A model generated the notes under the pieces. It saw only the letters and a program-made list of their open reading frames with translations. It was not told the DNA's origin and did not search any database. From assembly GCA_902477755.1 (NCBI GenBank), contig CABSIK010000004.1, positions 193,238 through 257,237 on the forward strand: a stretch of 64,000 nt of DNA, given 5' to 3'. The translations under genes were made by a program, and so were the position numbers. Shown here piece by piece: positions 57,627-64,000 of the stretch; within the stretch, counting starts at the first letter, position 1, and each line of letters begins with the position of its first letter. The DNA is from an uncultured Clostridia bacterium (GTDB lineage Bacteria > Bacillota > Clostridia > Lachnospirales > Anaerotignaceae).

Positions 57627-58481
57627 TCATGCTTTTTTCGGTGTGCAGCGGCGCAGAGCAAGAAACAGCAGTACCAGCGCGGCTGTCATGAGGATATGGG
57701 AAATACCTGCAATGCCAGAGATGGCGGCGTTTGCCCCTGTGGAAAGGGGTGTCTGCAATGTTTGCAGGATACCGCGAACAAAGAACATAGCTACCATAAA
57801 AGGGAGTGCAACAGCATAGACCTTGCGGAACTGCTGGAAACGCGCCTGTTCGGCCAAATCTGTATGGAGGGCAATAGCTGCCAGAATCAGAAACAGCAGG
57901 GTACCCATGACCAACAGGTGCAGATGGGTGAATGCCAGTGTGGTTTTGCCTGTGAAAGCGTTGAACTTTGTGAATTCACGGTAAAATACGCCGCATGCCA
58001 GTCCGGCAATGGCGTAGCGGAATGCGGAAGAAATGAGTTTTTGAAAATCCATGTGGAAAACCTCCTTTGTGTTGTTAGTCAGTGTCAGGGAAAACTGCCG
58101 CAGGAACAGTAACCCAGCCAGCAAAAGGGATGCGCCTAAGCCCGTGTAGAAAAAGGCAATAAAGTCCATGGGCACCAATGCAAATTTCCGCAGGGAAATG
58201 CCCATGGTCATCATAAACGCCATGATAAGGAATGATTTTCTGTCGAAAAAGTGCCAGAACCAGACTTTTGATGCTTCGTATGCCAAGATGCGTGCAGTGT
58301 GTTTTCGTACCAGTTTGCCGAATACCATTTTCTGAAAAATCACGAAAACGGCAGCAGACAAAAGCATGTACAGGGGCTTTACCAGCCCAGCATAAGCCAG
58401 CAGCCCCAGCCGCAGGATGTTAAACCCTGCCGCGCCCCAAACAAGCCCAGCCAGCAGCAATAAATATTTTTTTGGTATCAT
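57627..58481 (-). CDS. Membrane protein fused in frame to a DUF2871 domain
   Basis: A 284-residue membrane protein. Residues 1-~135 are a four-helix protein (HFFDRKSFLIMAFMMTMGI...) usually found as a separate ~140-residue ORF. From M144 (minus-strand ATG at 58052) the sequence MDFQKLISSAFRYAIAGLACG onward is a complete DUF2871 protein. The linker TNNTKEVFH is encoded by the ribosome site AAAGGAGG (plus 58061-58068) 8 nt before that ATG. Out-of-frame TGAs lie just upstream, so a one-base change would separate the genes. TetR precedes it by 11 nt. Confidence 0.75.
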   Translation of the reverse strand: MIPKKYLLLLAGLVWGAAGFNILRLGLLAYAGLVKPLYMLLSAAVFVIFQKMVFGKLVRKHTARILAYEASKVWFWHFFDRKSFLIMAFMMTMGISLRKFALVPMDFIAFFYTGLGASLLLAGLLFLRQFSLTLTNNTKEVFHMDFQKLISSAFRYAIAGLACGVFYREFTKFNAFTGKTTLAFTHLHLLVMGTLLFLILAAIALHTDLAEQARFQQFRKVYAVALPFMVAMFFVRGILQTLQTPLSTGANAAISGIAGISHILMTAALVLLFLALRRCTPKKA

Positions 58482-58492
58482 GGACGCACCTC

Positions 58493-59059
58493 CTATGCAC
58501 TGTAAAGTATCTTGGAAAGAATGGCAGTAAGGGTGTCACAATCTTTTGCGCCGCTGTTCCACAACGCCAGCAAGTGGGTGAATGTGAAAGATACCAGCGC
58601 TTTTTTTGTCAGGCTGCCATCAAAAACATTTGGTCGAATGCTTGGGTCGGTTTCCAGAGAACTCAGCAGATTTTTTTTCATATGGGAAAATGTGTTTTCC
58701 CGTAGTTTTAAAGCATTTTCTTTTTCTCCCTCGTCAAAGATCACCCGATGAGCGGCAAAAAAGTCCGGATAGGCGGCAATGCTTTTCTGTATTTGCGAAA
58801 ATAAATGGGAAACAGTATGGCAATAGCCCATGTTTGCGGCATTTGCTGTGCTGTCGTTATGGAACATATCAAACCAGATGCTGGCAACCACTGCCGTCAG
58901 CAGGGCGTTTTTGTTGGGAAAATAATTGTAAACAGAACCCACGGCAACGCCTGCGGCAGAAGCCAGTGAGCGCATCTGCAAAGCGGAAAGCCCCTCTGTT
59001 TTCGCCAGCTCTTTGGCGGCAAGGAGCAGTTTTTCTTTGGAAGTCACATTGGGATGCAT
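58493..59059 (-). CDS. TetR family transcriptional regulator
   Basis: A 188-residue protein starting at ATG 59059 behind GGAGGG. TSKEKLLLAAKELAKTEGLSALQMRSLASAAGVAVGSVYNYFPNKNALL is the TetR helix-turn-helix. The C-terminal ligand domain is divergent. A TGAACA-A-TGTTCA dyad (59085-59097) lies 25 nt before its start, in the divergent promoter region shared with recD2. It probably controls the membrane/DUF2871 gene 11 nt downstream. Confidence 0.88.
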   Translation of the reverse strand: MHPNVTSKEKLLLAAKELAKTEGLSALQMRSLASAAGVAVGSVYNYFPNKNALLTAVVASIWFDMFHNDSTANAANMGYCHTVSHLFSQIQKSIAAYPDFFAAHRVIFDEGEKENALKLRENTFSHMKKNLLSSLETDPSIRPNVFDGSLTKKALVSFTFTHLLALWNSGAKDCDTLTAILSKILYSA

Positions 59060-59084
59060 CAAATCCCTCCTTATCTCTTTAAGT

Positions 59085-59097
59085 TGAACAATGTTCA
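59085..59097. promoter_or_regulatory. Probable TetR operator
   Basis: Perfect dyad TGAACA-A-TGTTCA between the divergent TetR and recD2 genes. Confidence 0.65.
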
Positions 59098-59172
59098 TTT
59101 TATAGGATTTTTGGATTTTGTCAAGGCTTTGGGGGAATTTTGGGAACGGCTGTTCTCTTTTTATGCGGAATG

Positions 59173-59181
59173 TGCTATACT
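59173..59181 (+). promoter_or_regulatory. Extended -10 promoter of recD2
   Basis: TGC followed by TATACT (59176-59181), about 30 nt before the ATG. Confidence 0.55.
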
Positions 59182-59212
59182 TTTTATATTGTGCGGCAAA
59201 GGAGGGAAGGAC

Positions 59213-61459
59213 ATGGACGAAATCCGCATCACAGGCGAAGTGGAAAGCATTATTTATCAAAATGCCGACAACGGCTATACGGTTTTTGCGCTGGAAACAG
59301 AGGACGACGAGGTGACCTGCGTGGGCATTGTGCCCCAGATTCATGCGGGGGAAAGTCTGGAGATTACGGGGCATTGGTCCATCCATCCTCTTTATGGCAG
59401 ACAGATTCAAGTGACCAGCTATGAAAAATCCATGCCTACCACCTGCGCCGGAATCGAGAAATATTTATCTTCGGGGCTTATTAAGGGCATTGGCCCTAAG
59501 ATTGCGAAGAAGATTGTAGACCGCTTCGGAGAAGCCTCTTTTTATGTCATTGAGGAAAAGCCGGAGCAGCTGGCAGAAATCAAGGGACTGACCTACGAAA
59601 AAGCCCAGCGGATTTCCGATGTTTTTCGGGAACAGCATGAACTGAGAAAAGCCATGCTGTTTTTGCAGGAATTTGACGTTTCTCCTACTTATGCCATGCG
59701 GATTTATAAAAAATATAAATCCCGTACTTTTGAAGTAGTGAAGCATAACCCTTATCGGCTGGCAGATGACATCTGGGGCATTGGCTTCCGTATGGCAGAT
59801 AAAATGGCGGCATCGGCAGGCATTTCTCCTGATGACCCCAATCGGGTGAAGGCGGCAGTGAAATATATCCTTACCAACGCGGCATCCAACGGGGATTGTT
59901 ATCTGCCCAAGGAAAGCCTCATGGAACAGGCAAAAGAGCTGTTGCAGCTCCATCCAGACCATGTGGAAAACGCCATTCGGGAATTGCAGGTGGACAGCCA
60001 GATTTGGCAGGAAACCATGAATGGCGTGGACAGCGTATACCTAAATACCTATTTCTATGCGGAAATGGCGGTGGCAAAGCGGCTGCTGGAACTTTCTCAG
60101 GAGTATATGTGCACCAATATGGAAGGGGTTGCCAATGAGATTGCACGCATGGAAAAGAAAACAGGTGTGATTCTGGCGGAAGAACAGCGTGCAGCAGTGC
60201 TGGAAGCCATGAGTTGTGGCGTCCTCATCATCACCGGCGGCCCCGGTACCGGGAAAACCACCACCATTAATACCATTTTGCAGTTGTTGCAGGATGAAAG
60301 CTGTGAAGTGGTGCTGGCGGCGCCTACAGGACGAGCGGCAAAGCGAATGAGTGAAGCCACCGGTGTAGAAGCCCAGACCATCCACCGTTTGCTGGAAAGC
60401 ACTTTTTTGGGAGAAGATGTCCGCAGACAGACCTTTGACCGGAACGAGGAAAACCCCATTGAAGCGGATGTGATTATCATCGACGAAACTTCTATGGTGG
60501 ATATTATGCTCATGCACGCTCTTTTGCGAGCGGTTGCGCCGGGCACCCGTCTGATTTTTGTAGGGGACGTGGACCAGCTGCCTTCCGTTGGCCCCGGTAA
60601 TGTGCTGAAAGACATGATTCGCAGTGAACGGCTGAAAGTGGTCAGATTGGAGCATATTTTCCGTCAGGCGCAGGAAAGCGCTATCATTATGAATGCCCAC
60701 CGCATCAACAGAGGGGACGACCCTGTCCTCAATGAAAATGGTACGGATTTCTTTTTTGTGAAAAGAGCTTTTGGGGAAGATGTGGTGCGTACCATTCGGG
60801 ATTTGGTGCTGACTCGTCTGCCAAAGTTTACAGGATGCGATGGTCTTAAAGATATGCAGGTGCTGACGCCTATGCGCAAAGGCGTTTTGGGTGTGCAGAA
60901 TCTGAACACCGTTTTGCAGGCGGCTTTGAATCCACCTTCAGAAGAACGGGCGGAAAAGGAATTCCGTCAGATTGTGTTCCGAGAAGGGGACAAGGTCATG
61001 CAAATCAAAAATAACTATAATATCGCTTGGCGCATGTATAATGCCATGGGAAAACGCTGTGATGAAGGCGTAGGCATATTTAACGGCGATGCGGGCATGA
61101 TAAGAGAGATTGATGACGCCAACGAAACCATGCAGGTGGTTTTCGATGATGGAAAAGTGGTGGATTATGATTATTCCCAACTGGAAGAATTGGAACTGGC
61201 TTATGCCATCACAATCCATAAATCTCAGGGCAGTGAGTATCCCGTTGTCATCATTCCTGTTCACAGCGGGCCGCCTATGCTCATGACAAGAAACCTGCTT
61301 TATACAGCGGTGACCCGTGCCAAAACATTGGTGGTGCTGGTGGGTATACAGGAAACCATTTCCGCAATGGTCAGCAATGACAGGGAAGTGGGACGGTATA
61401 CAGGTCTTGCTCAGCGCATACGGAATCTTTATGACTTTATGGCGGAGGCGGAAGAATGA
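59213..61459 (+). CDS. recD2: RecD2-type SF1B DNA helicase
   Basis: A 748-residue 5'-3' helicase not bound to RecBC. ATG 59213 follows AGGAGGGAAGG. The N-terminal OB-fold/helix-hairpin-helix region (about 1-200, ending with AAGISPDD) is typical of RecD2. Walker A GGPGTGKTT begins near residue 342, followed by motif II DETSMV, motif III VGDVDQLPSVGPG, and the C-terminal UvrD-like motif TIHKSQGSEYPVVIIPV with LLYTAVTRAK. It acts in replication-fork and mismatch repair. comFC overlaps by ATGA. Confidence 0.95.
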   Translation: MDEIRITGEVESIIYQNADNGYTVFALETEDDEVTCVGIVPQIHAGESLEITGHWSIHPLYGRQIQVTSYEKSMPTTCAGIEKYLSSGLIKGIGPKIAKKIVDRFGEASFYVIEEKPEQLAEIKGLTYEKAQRISDVFREQHELRKAMLFLQEFDVSPTYAMRIYKKYKSRTFEVVKHNPYRLADDIWGIGFRMADKMAASAGISPDDPNRVKAAVKYILTNAASNGDCYLPKESLMEQAKELLQLHPDHVENAIRELQVDSQIWQETMNGVDSVYLNTYFYAEMAVAKRLLELSQEYMCTNMEGVANEIARMEKKTGVILAEEQRAAVLEAMSCGVLIITGGPGTGKTTTINTILQLLQDESCEVVLAAPTGRAAKRMSEATGVEAQTIHRLLESTFLGEDVRRQTFDRNEENPIEADVIIIDETSMVDIMLMHALLRAVAPGTRLIFVGDVDQLPSVGPGNVLKDMIRSERLKVVRLEHIFRQAQESAIIMNAHRINRGDDPVLNENGTDFFFVKRAFGEDVVRTIRDLVLTRLPKFTGCDGLKDMQVLTPMRKGVLGVQNLNTVLQAALNPPSEERAEKEFRQIVFREGDKVMQIKNNYNIAWRMYNAMGKRCDEGVGIFNGDAGMIREIDDANETMQVVFDDGKVVDYDYSQLEELELAYAITIHKSQGSEYPVVIIPVHSGPPMLMTRNLLYTAVTRAKTLVVLVGIQETISAMVSNDREVGRYTGLAQRIRNLYDFMAEAEE

Positions 61460-62211
61460 GAAGTGTGAAAGAAACCATGCTGGAATTTCTTTTTCCGCCC
61501 AGATGTGCTGTATGCGGCAGTCTTTTGCCTTTGGAAAAAGAAGAACGGCTTTTATGCCCTGATTGTTTGGCACAGCCCCCTTTTCTCATTGGAGAAAAAT
61601 GCCGTATCTGCGGCAGACCTGTGGACAATGACGTTCTTTGCCATCGGTGCCGCCATAAGGATTTTCTTTTTGCGGCAGGAATTGCGGCATTTTCCTATGA
61701 AACTATGCAGGAGGAGATTGCCGCTTTCAAGTTTCATGGATACCGTCATGAGGGAGAGCGGCTCAGTCATTTGATGGCGGAATATCTTCTGCGGGAGCAT
61801 CCAGACTGGATAACATGGGCAGATGTGCTGACGGAAGTGCCATTACATGCCAATAAACTGCGGTTTCGGGGGTTCAATCAGGCAGAAATCCTTTGTGAAG
61901 GGCTGGCAAAGGAAACGGGGATGCATCATGTTTCTGGTGTGTTGGAGCGGCATGTGGATACCCTGCCCCAAAGCAGTCTGAAAGCGGCACAGAGAAAGGA
62001 AAATTTGAAGAACGTATTTGGGGTGACAAAGAAAGAAGCCATTGAAGGAAAACGGATTTTGCTGTTGGATGATATCTTCACCACAGGCACCACACTACAA
62101 GAGTGTACACGTACCCTTTTGCGGGCAGGAGCGGCGGAGGTTCGTATATACTGCTTATCAGTGGTCTGCAAAGAGGAGGATTTTGAACAGAATTCCATAG
62201 AAAAACCCTAA
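61456..62211 (+). CDS. ComFC-type phosphoribosyltransferase-like protein
   Basis: A 251-residue ComF family protein. Two N-terminal Cys pairs (CAVCG, CPDC, then CRICG, CHRC) form a double zinc ribbon, followed by a PRTase-like domain with LLDDIFTTGTT as the PRPP loop. In naturally competent bacteria ComFC joins the ComFA helicase; outside competence loci it is a general ssDNA uptake or repair partner. The overlap with recD2 suggests a DNA-repair role here. Confidence 0.86.
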   Translation: MRSVKETMLEFLFPPRCAVCGSLLPLEKEERLLCPDCLAQPPFLIGEKCRICGRPVDNDVLCHRCRHKDFLFAAGIAAFSYETMQEEIAAFKFHGYRHEGERLSHLMAEYLLREHPDWITWADVLTEVPLHANKLRFRGFNQAEILCEGLAKETGMHHVSGVLERHVDTLPQSSLKAAQRKENLKNVFGVTKKEAIEGKRILLLDDIFTTGTTLQECTRTLLRAGAAEVRIYCLSVVCKEEDFEQNSIEKP

Positions 62212-62268
62212 GAAATGACAAAAGTTTTCATGCAAGTAGGAGATTTTCGAAAAAAATCAAGGTTTCCT

Positions 62269-62297
62269 TTGTAAATCGTGAAAAAAAATAGTATAAT
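62269..62297 (+). promoter_or_regulatory. Sigma-A promoter of the DUF1846 gene
   Basis: TTGTAA (62269-62274), 17-nt spacer, TATAAT (62292-62297). Confidence 0.78.
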
Positions 62298-62354
62298 TTT
62301 GTACCGTAAATGAAACAGTTGACGGATGTGACAATAGATTTGGGAGATTAAAAA

Positions 62355-63839
62355 ATGGTACGGATTGGATTTGATAACGAAAAATATTTGCAGATGCAGT
62401 CAACACGCATCAAAGAAAGAATCGGACAGTTTGGCGGCAAACTTTATCTGGAGTTCGGCGGCAAGCTTTTCGACGACTATCATGCTTCTCGGGTACTGCC
62501 GGGCTTTAAGCCGGATAGTAAGATCAACATGCTGGTGCAGGTGAAAGAGGACGTGGAAATCGTTCTGGTCATCAATGCCGGCGATATTGAAAAGAACAAA
62601 GTTCGCGGCGACTTGGGCATCACTTATGATATGGACGTGCTGCGCCTCATCGATGCCTTCCGGGGCTACGGTCTGTATGTGGGCAGCGTGGTTCTGACAC
62701 AGTTTAACGGACAGGAAAGCGCAGTGGCTTATCAGCGGAAGCTGGAAAATCTGGGTCTGAAGGTGTATCGTCATTACACCATCCCTGGCTACCCCAGCAA
62801 TGTGCCCCTCATCGTCAGTGAAGACGGTTTCGGCAAAAACGAATATATCGAAACAGAACATTCTTTGGTGGTTGTAACAGCCCCTGGCCCCGGCAGCGGC
62901 AAAATGGCAGTCTGCCTGTCCCAGCTGTATCATGAAAATAAACGGGGCATCAAGGCTGGCTATGCGAAATTCGAAACATTCCCCATCTGGAATGTGCCTT
63001 TGCAGCACCCTGTGAATCTGGCTTATGAAGCGGCTACTGTTGACCTGAATGACATGAATATGATTGACCCCTTCCATCTGGAAGCTTACGGCGAAACCAC
63101 AGTCAACTATAACCGTGACGTAGAGGTATTCCCGGTGCTCAATGCCATGTTTGAAAAGATTTACGGGGAATCTCCCTATAAATCCCCCACAGATATGGGC
63201 GTAAACATGGTAGGCAAGTGCATTGTGGACGATGAAGCGGTGAAAGACGCCTCCAGAAACGAAATCATTCGTCGGTATTACAAAGCCCTGTGTGAACAGA
63301 GAAAAGGCAACGGCGGCGAAGAAGCTATCTATAAACTGGAACTTTTGATGAAACAGGCTGGTACTGGTGTAGATAATCGTCCCGTAGCGGCAGCAGCCAT
63401 GAAAAGAGCCGAAGAAACCGGTGCACCTGCGGCAGCCATCGAACTGCCTGACGGTACCATTGTTACTGGCAAGACAAGCTCTCTCTTGGGCGCGTCTTCC
63501 GCGATGCTGCTGAACGCACTGAAAAAACTGGCAAATCTGGATCATGATGTGAAGCTGATTTCTCCCACCATCATCGAGCCTATCCAGCATTTGAAGGTAT
63601 CCCATCTGGGCAACCATAACCCCAGACTGCACACAGACGAGATTCTGATTGCTCTGTGCATCTGTGCCGCAACAGATGAAAAGGCGGAACTGGCGATGCA
63701 GCAGCTGGAAAAACTGAAATGCTGCGAAGTTCATTCTTCTGTTATCCTTTCCGCGGTAGATGAAAATGTGTTCCAGAAACTGGGTGTGAACCTGACCTGT
63801 GAACCCATTTATCAGACCAAAAAGCTGTTCCACGGCTGA
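62355..63839 (+). CDS. DUF1846 family protein
   Basis: A 494-residue soluble protein. RIGFDNEKYLQMQSTRIKERI and FGGKLYLEFGGKLFDDYHASRVLPGF are characteristic of DUF1846, a family with solved structures but no proven function, often large in Firmicutes. A P-loop-like segment APGPGSGKMA (near residues 177-186) hints at nucleotide or phosphate binding, and a Cys/His-rich C-terminus (LCICAATDE, KCCEV) may bind metal. Start ATG 62355 is GGGAGATT-preceded. Monocistronic with its own promoter and terminator. Confidence 0.85.
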   Translation: MVRIGFDNEKYLQMQSTRIKERIGQFGGKLYLEFGGKLFDDYHASRVLPGFKPDSKINMLVQVKEDVEIVLVINAGDIEKNKVRGDLGITYDMDVLRLIDAFRGYGLYVGSVVLTQFNGQESAVAYQRKLENLGLKVYRHYTIPGYPSNVPLIVSEDGFGKNEYIETEHSLVVVTAPGPGSGKMAVCLSQLYHENKRGIKAGYAKFETFPIWNVPLQHPVNLAYEAATVDLNDMNMIDPFHLEAYGETTVNYNRDVEVFPVLNAMFEKIYGESPYKSPTDMGVNMVGKCIVDDEAVKDASRNEIIRRYYKALCEQRKGNGGEEAIYKLELLMKQAGTGVDNRPVAAAAMKRAEETGAPAAAIELPDGTIVTGKTSSLLGASSAMLLNALKKLANLDHDVKLISPTIIEPIQHLKVSHLGNHNPRLHTDEILIALCICAATDEKAELAMQQLEKLKCCEVHSSVILSAVDENVFQKLGVNLTCEPIYQTKKLFHG

Positions 63840-63873
63840 TTTGTCACAGACTGTTTGAGAAAATAAAAAAAGA

Positions 63874-63912
63874 GCCGAAAATTTCTGTTGATACAGAGAT
63901 TTTCGGCTTTTC
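63874..63912 (+). terminator. Rho-independent terminator
   Basis: A 15-bp stem GCCGAAAATTTCTGT (63874-63888) with ACAGAGATTTTCGGC (63893-63907), then TTTTCT. Confidence 0.85.
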
Positions 63913-63945
63913 TGTTATGGATAACGAAGCTGGATGTTCCCAAAG

Positions 63946-64000
63946 TGAACTGCACCCCATTTGTTAGACAGTATGATATACTGAATAACAAGTGGGGTGA
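63946..64000 (+). mobile_element. Left end of a possible IS3-family (IS150-group) element, cut by the window edge
   Basis: TGAACTGCACCCCAT-TTGTTAGACA (63946-63970) resembles the TGAACTGCACCCC...GTTAGACA terminal inverted repeat of IS150-type IS3 elements. A TATACT and AAGTGGGGTGA follow, as expected just before a transposase ORF. The rest lies outside the window, so this rests on the end sequence alone. Confidence 0.5.

Noticed and set aside
62400..63833. 477-codon minus-strand frame opposite the DUF1846 gene
   Set aside because: Antisense shadow; composition typical of frame artefacts.
1..64000. CRISPR arrays, prophage or conjugation modules
   Set aside because: No regularly spaced repeats, integrase, terminase, relaxase or phage structural genes were found.

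Overview
The window comes from a low-to-moderate GC, spore-forming anaerobic Firmicute, most likely a gut Clostridia of the Lachnospirales type. The evidence is a spoIIE-tilS-hpt-ftsH block as in Bacillus/Clostridium, strong AGGAGG ribosome sites, frequent TTG starts, a SAM-I riboswitch, ECF-type vitamin S components, DUF6145, DnaD/DnaC-like loader genes and a bilirubin reductase (bilQRS) operon. No CRISPR array, prophage or rRNA operon was seen. The only mobile element is a possible IS3-type end at the right edge.

Region by region: 1-5.3 kb has the tail of a DUF58 gene, a lipoprotein, an ABC-F ATPase, threonine aldolase and a lysine exporter split into two ORFs. 5.3-7.7 kb has three near-identical tRNA-Leu(CAG) genes, each with its own promoter and terminator, separated by small zinc-ribbon membrane proteins and a DUF3267 zincin. 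7.7-12.5 kb has CarD-like, HIT and ferritin-like genes, an isolated murG, a cyclophilin lipoprotein and a strongly structured gene-free element. 12.5-19 kb has a Usp-like gene, a SEC-C gene, sua5-rpiB-upp-tagO and a DnaD/DnaC-like helicase-loading pair. 19-28.5 kb has spoIIE, tilS, hpt, ftsH, an FlK-like thioesterase, birA, DUF6145 and a predicted pantothenate ECF S component. 28.6-31.3 kb has tandem coaX genes and dusB. 31.4-35 kb has the polyphosphate pair ppk/ppx and a PNPOx-like gene. 35.1-38 kb has a CsoR-controlled copper ATPase carrying a CopZ-like tail. 38-46.4 kb has a membrane protein, AlkD-like repair protein, DtxR-like regulator, PdaC-like deacetylase, EFR1 ferredoxin, a stalk-domain protein, a CoA-disulfide-reductase-like enzyme and a hypoxanthine-DNA glycosylase. 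46.4-47.9 kb has SAM-riboswitch-controlled metK. 49.3-51.4 kb has bilQRS. 51.4-64 kb has an ABC exporter fusion, an XRE/desulfoferrodoxin-like regulator, bioYBDA, TetR with a DUF2871 fusion, recD2, comFC and a DUF1846 gene.

Links between genes: birA (26.3 kb) has a DNA-binding domain, and a BirA-type operator overlaps the bioYBDA promoter (57.5 kb), so both halves of a biotin circuit are present. The predicted pantothenate transporter sits directly before two pantothenate kinase genes. CsoR has a perfect C6TAG6 palindrome at its own promoter. The MarR-type gene bilQ has two TTGAC-AAA-GTCA operator-like repeats on its promoter.

Most unusual points: (i) bilQRS, whose OYE carries the HGDR motif with D166/R167; (ii) a dispersed hairpin repeat (five copies, with compensatory stem changes) behind several genes; (iii) three ORFs in which the ribosome-binding site and start codon of a second cistron are read through in frame, giving fusions that may still yield separate products; (iv) a tandem coaX pair whose first copy has Ser for Gly in two phosphate-binding motifs. 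All calls rest on reading the sequence and family knowledge; no database search was run.
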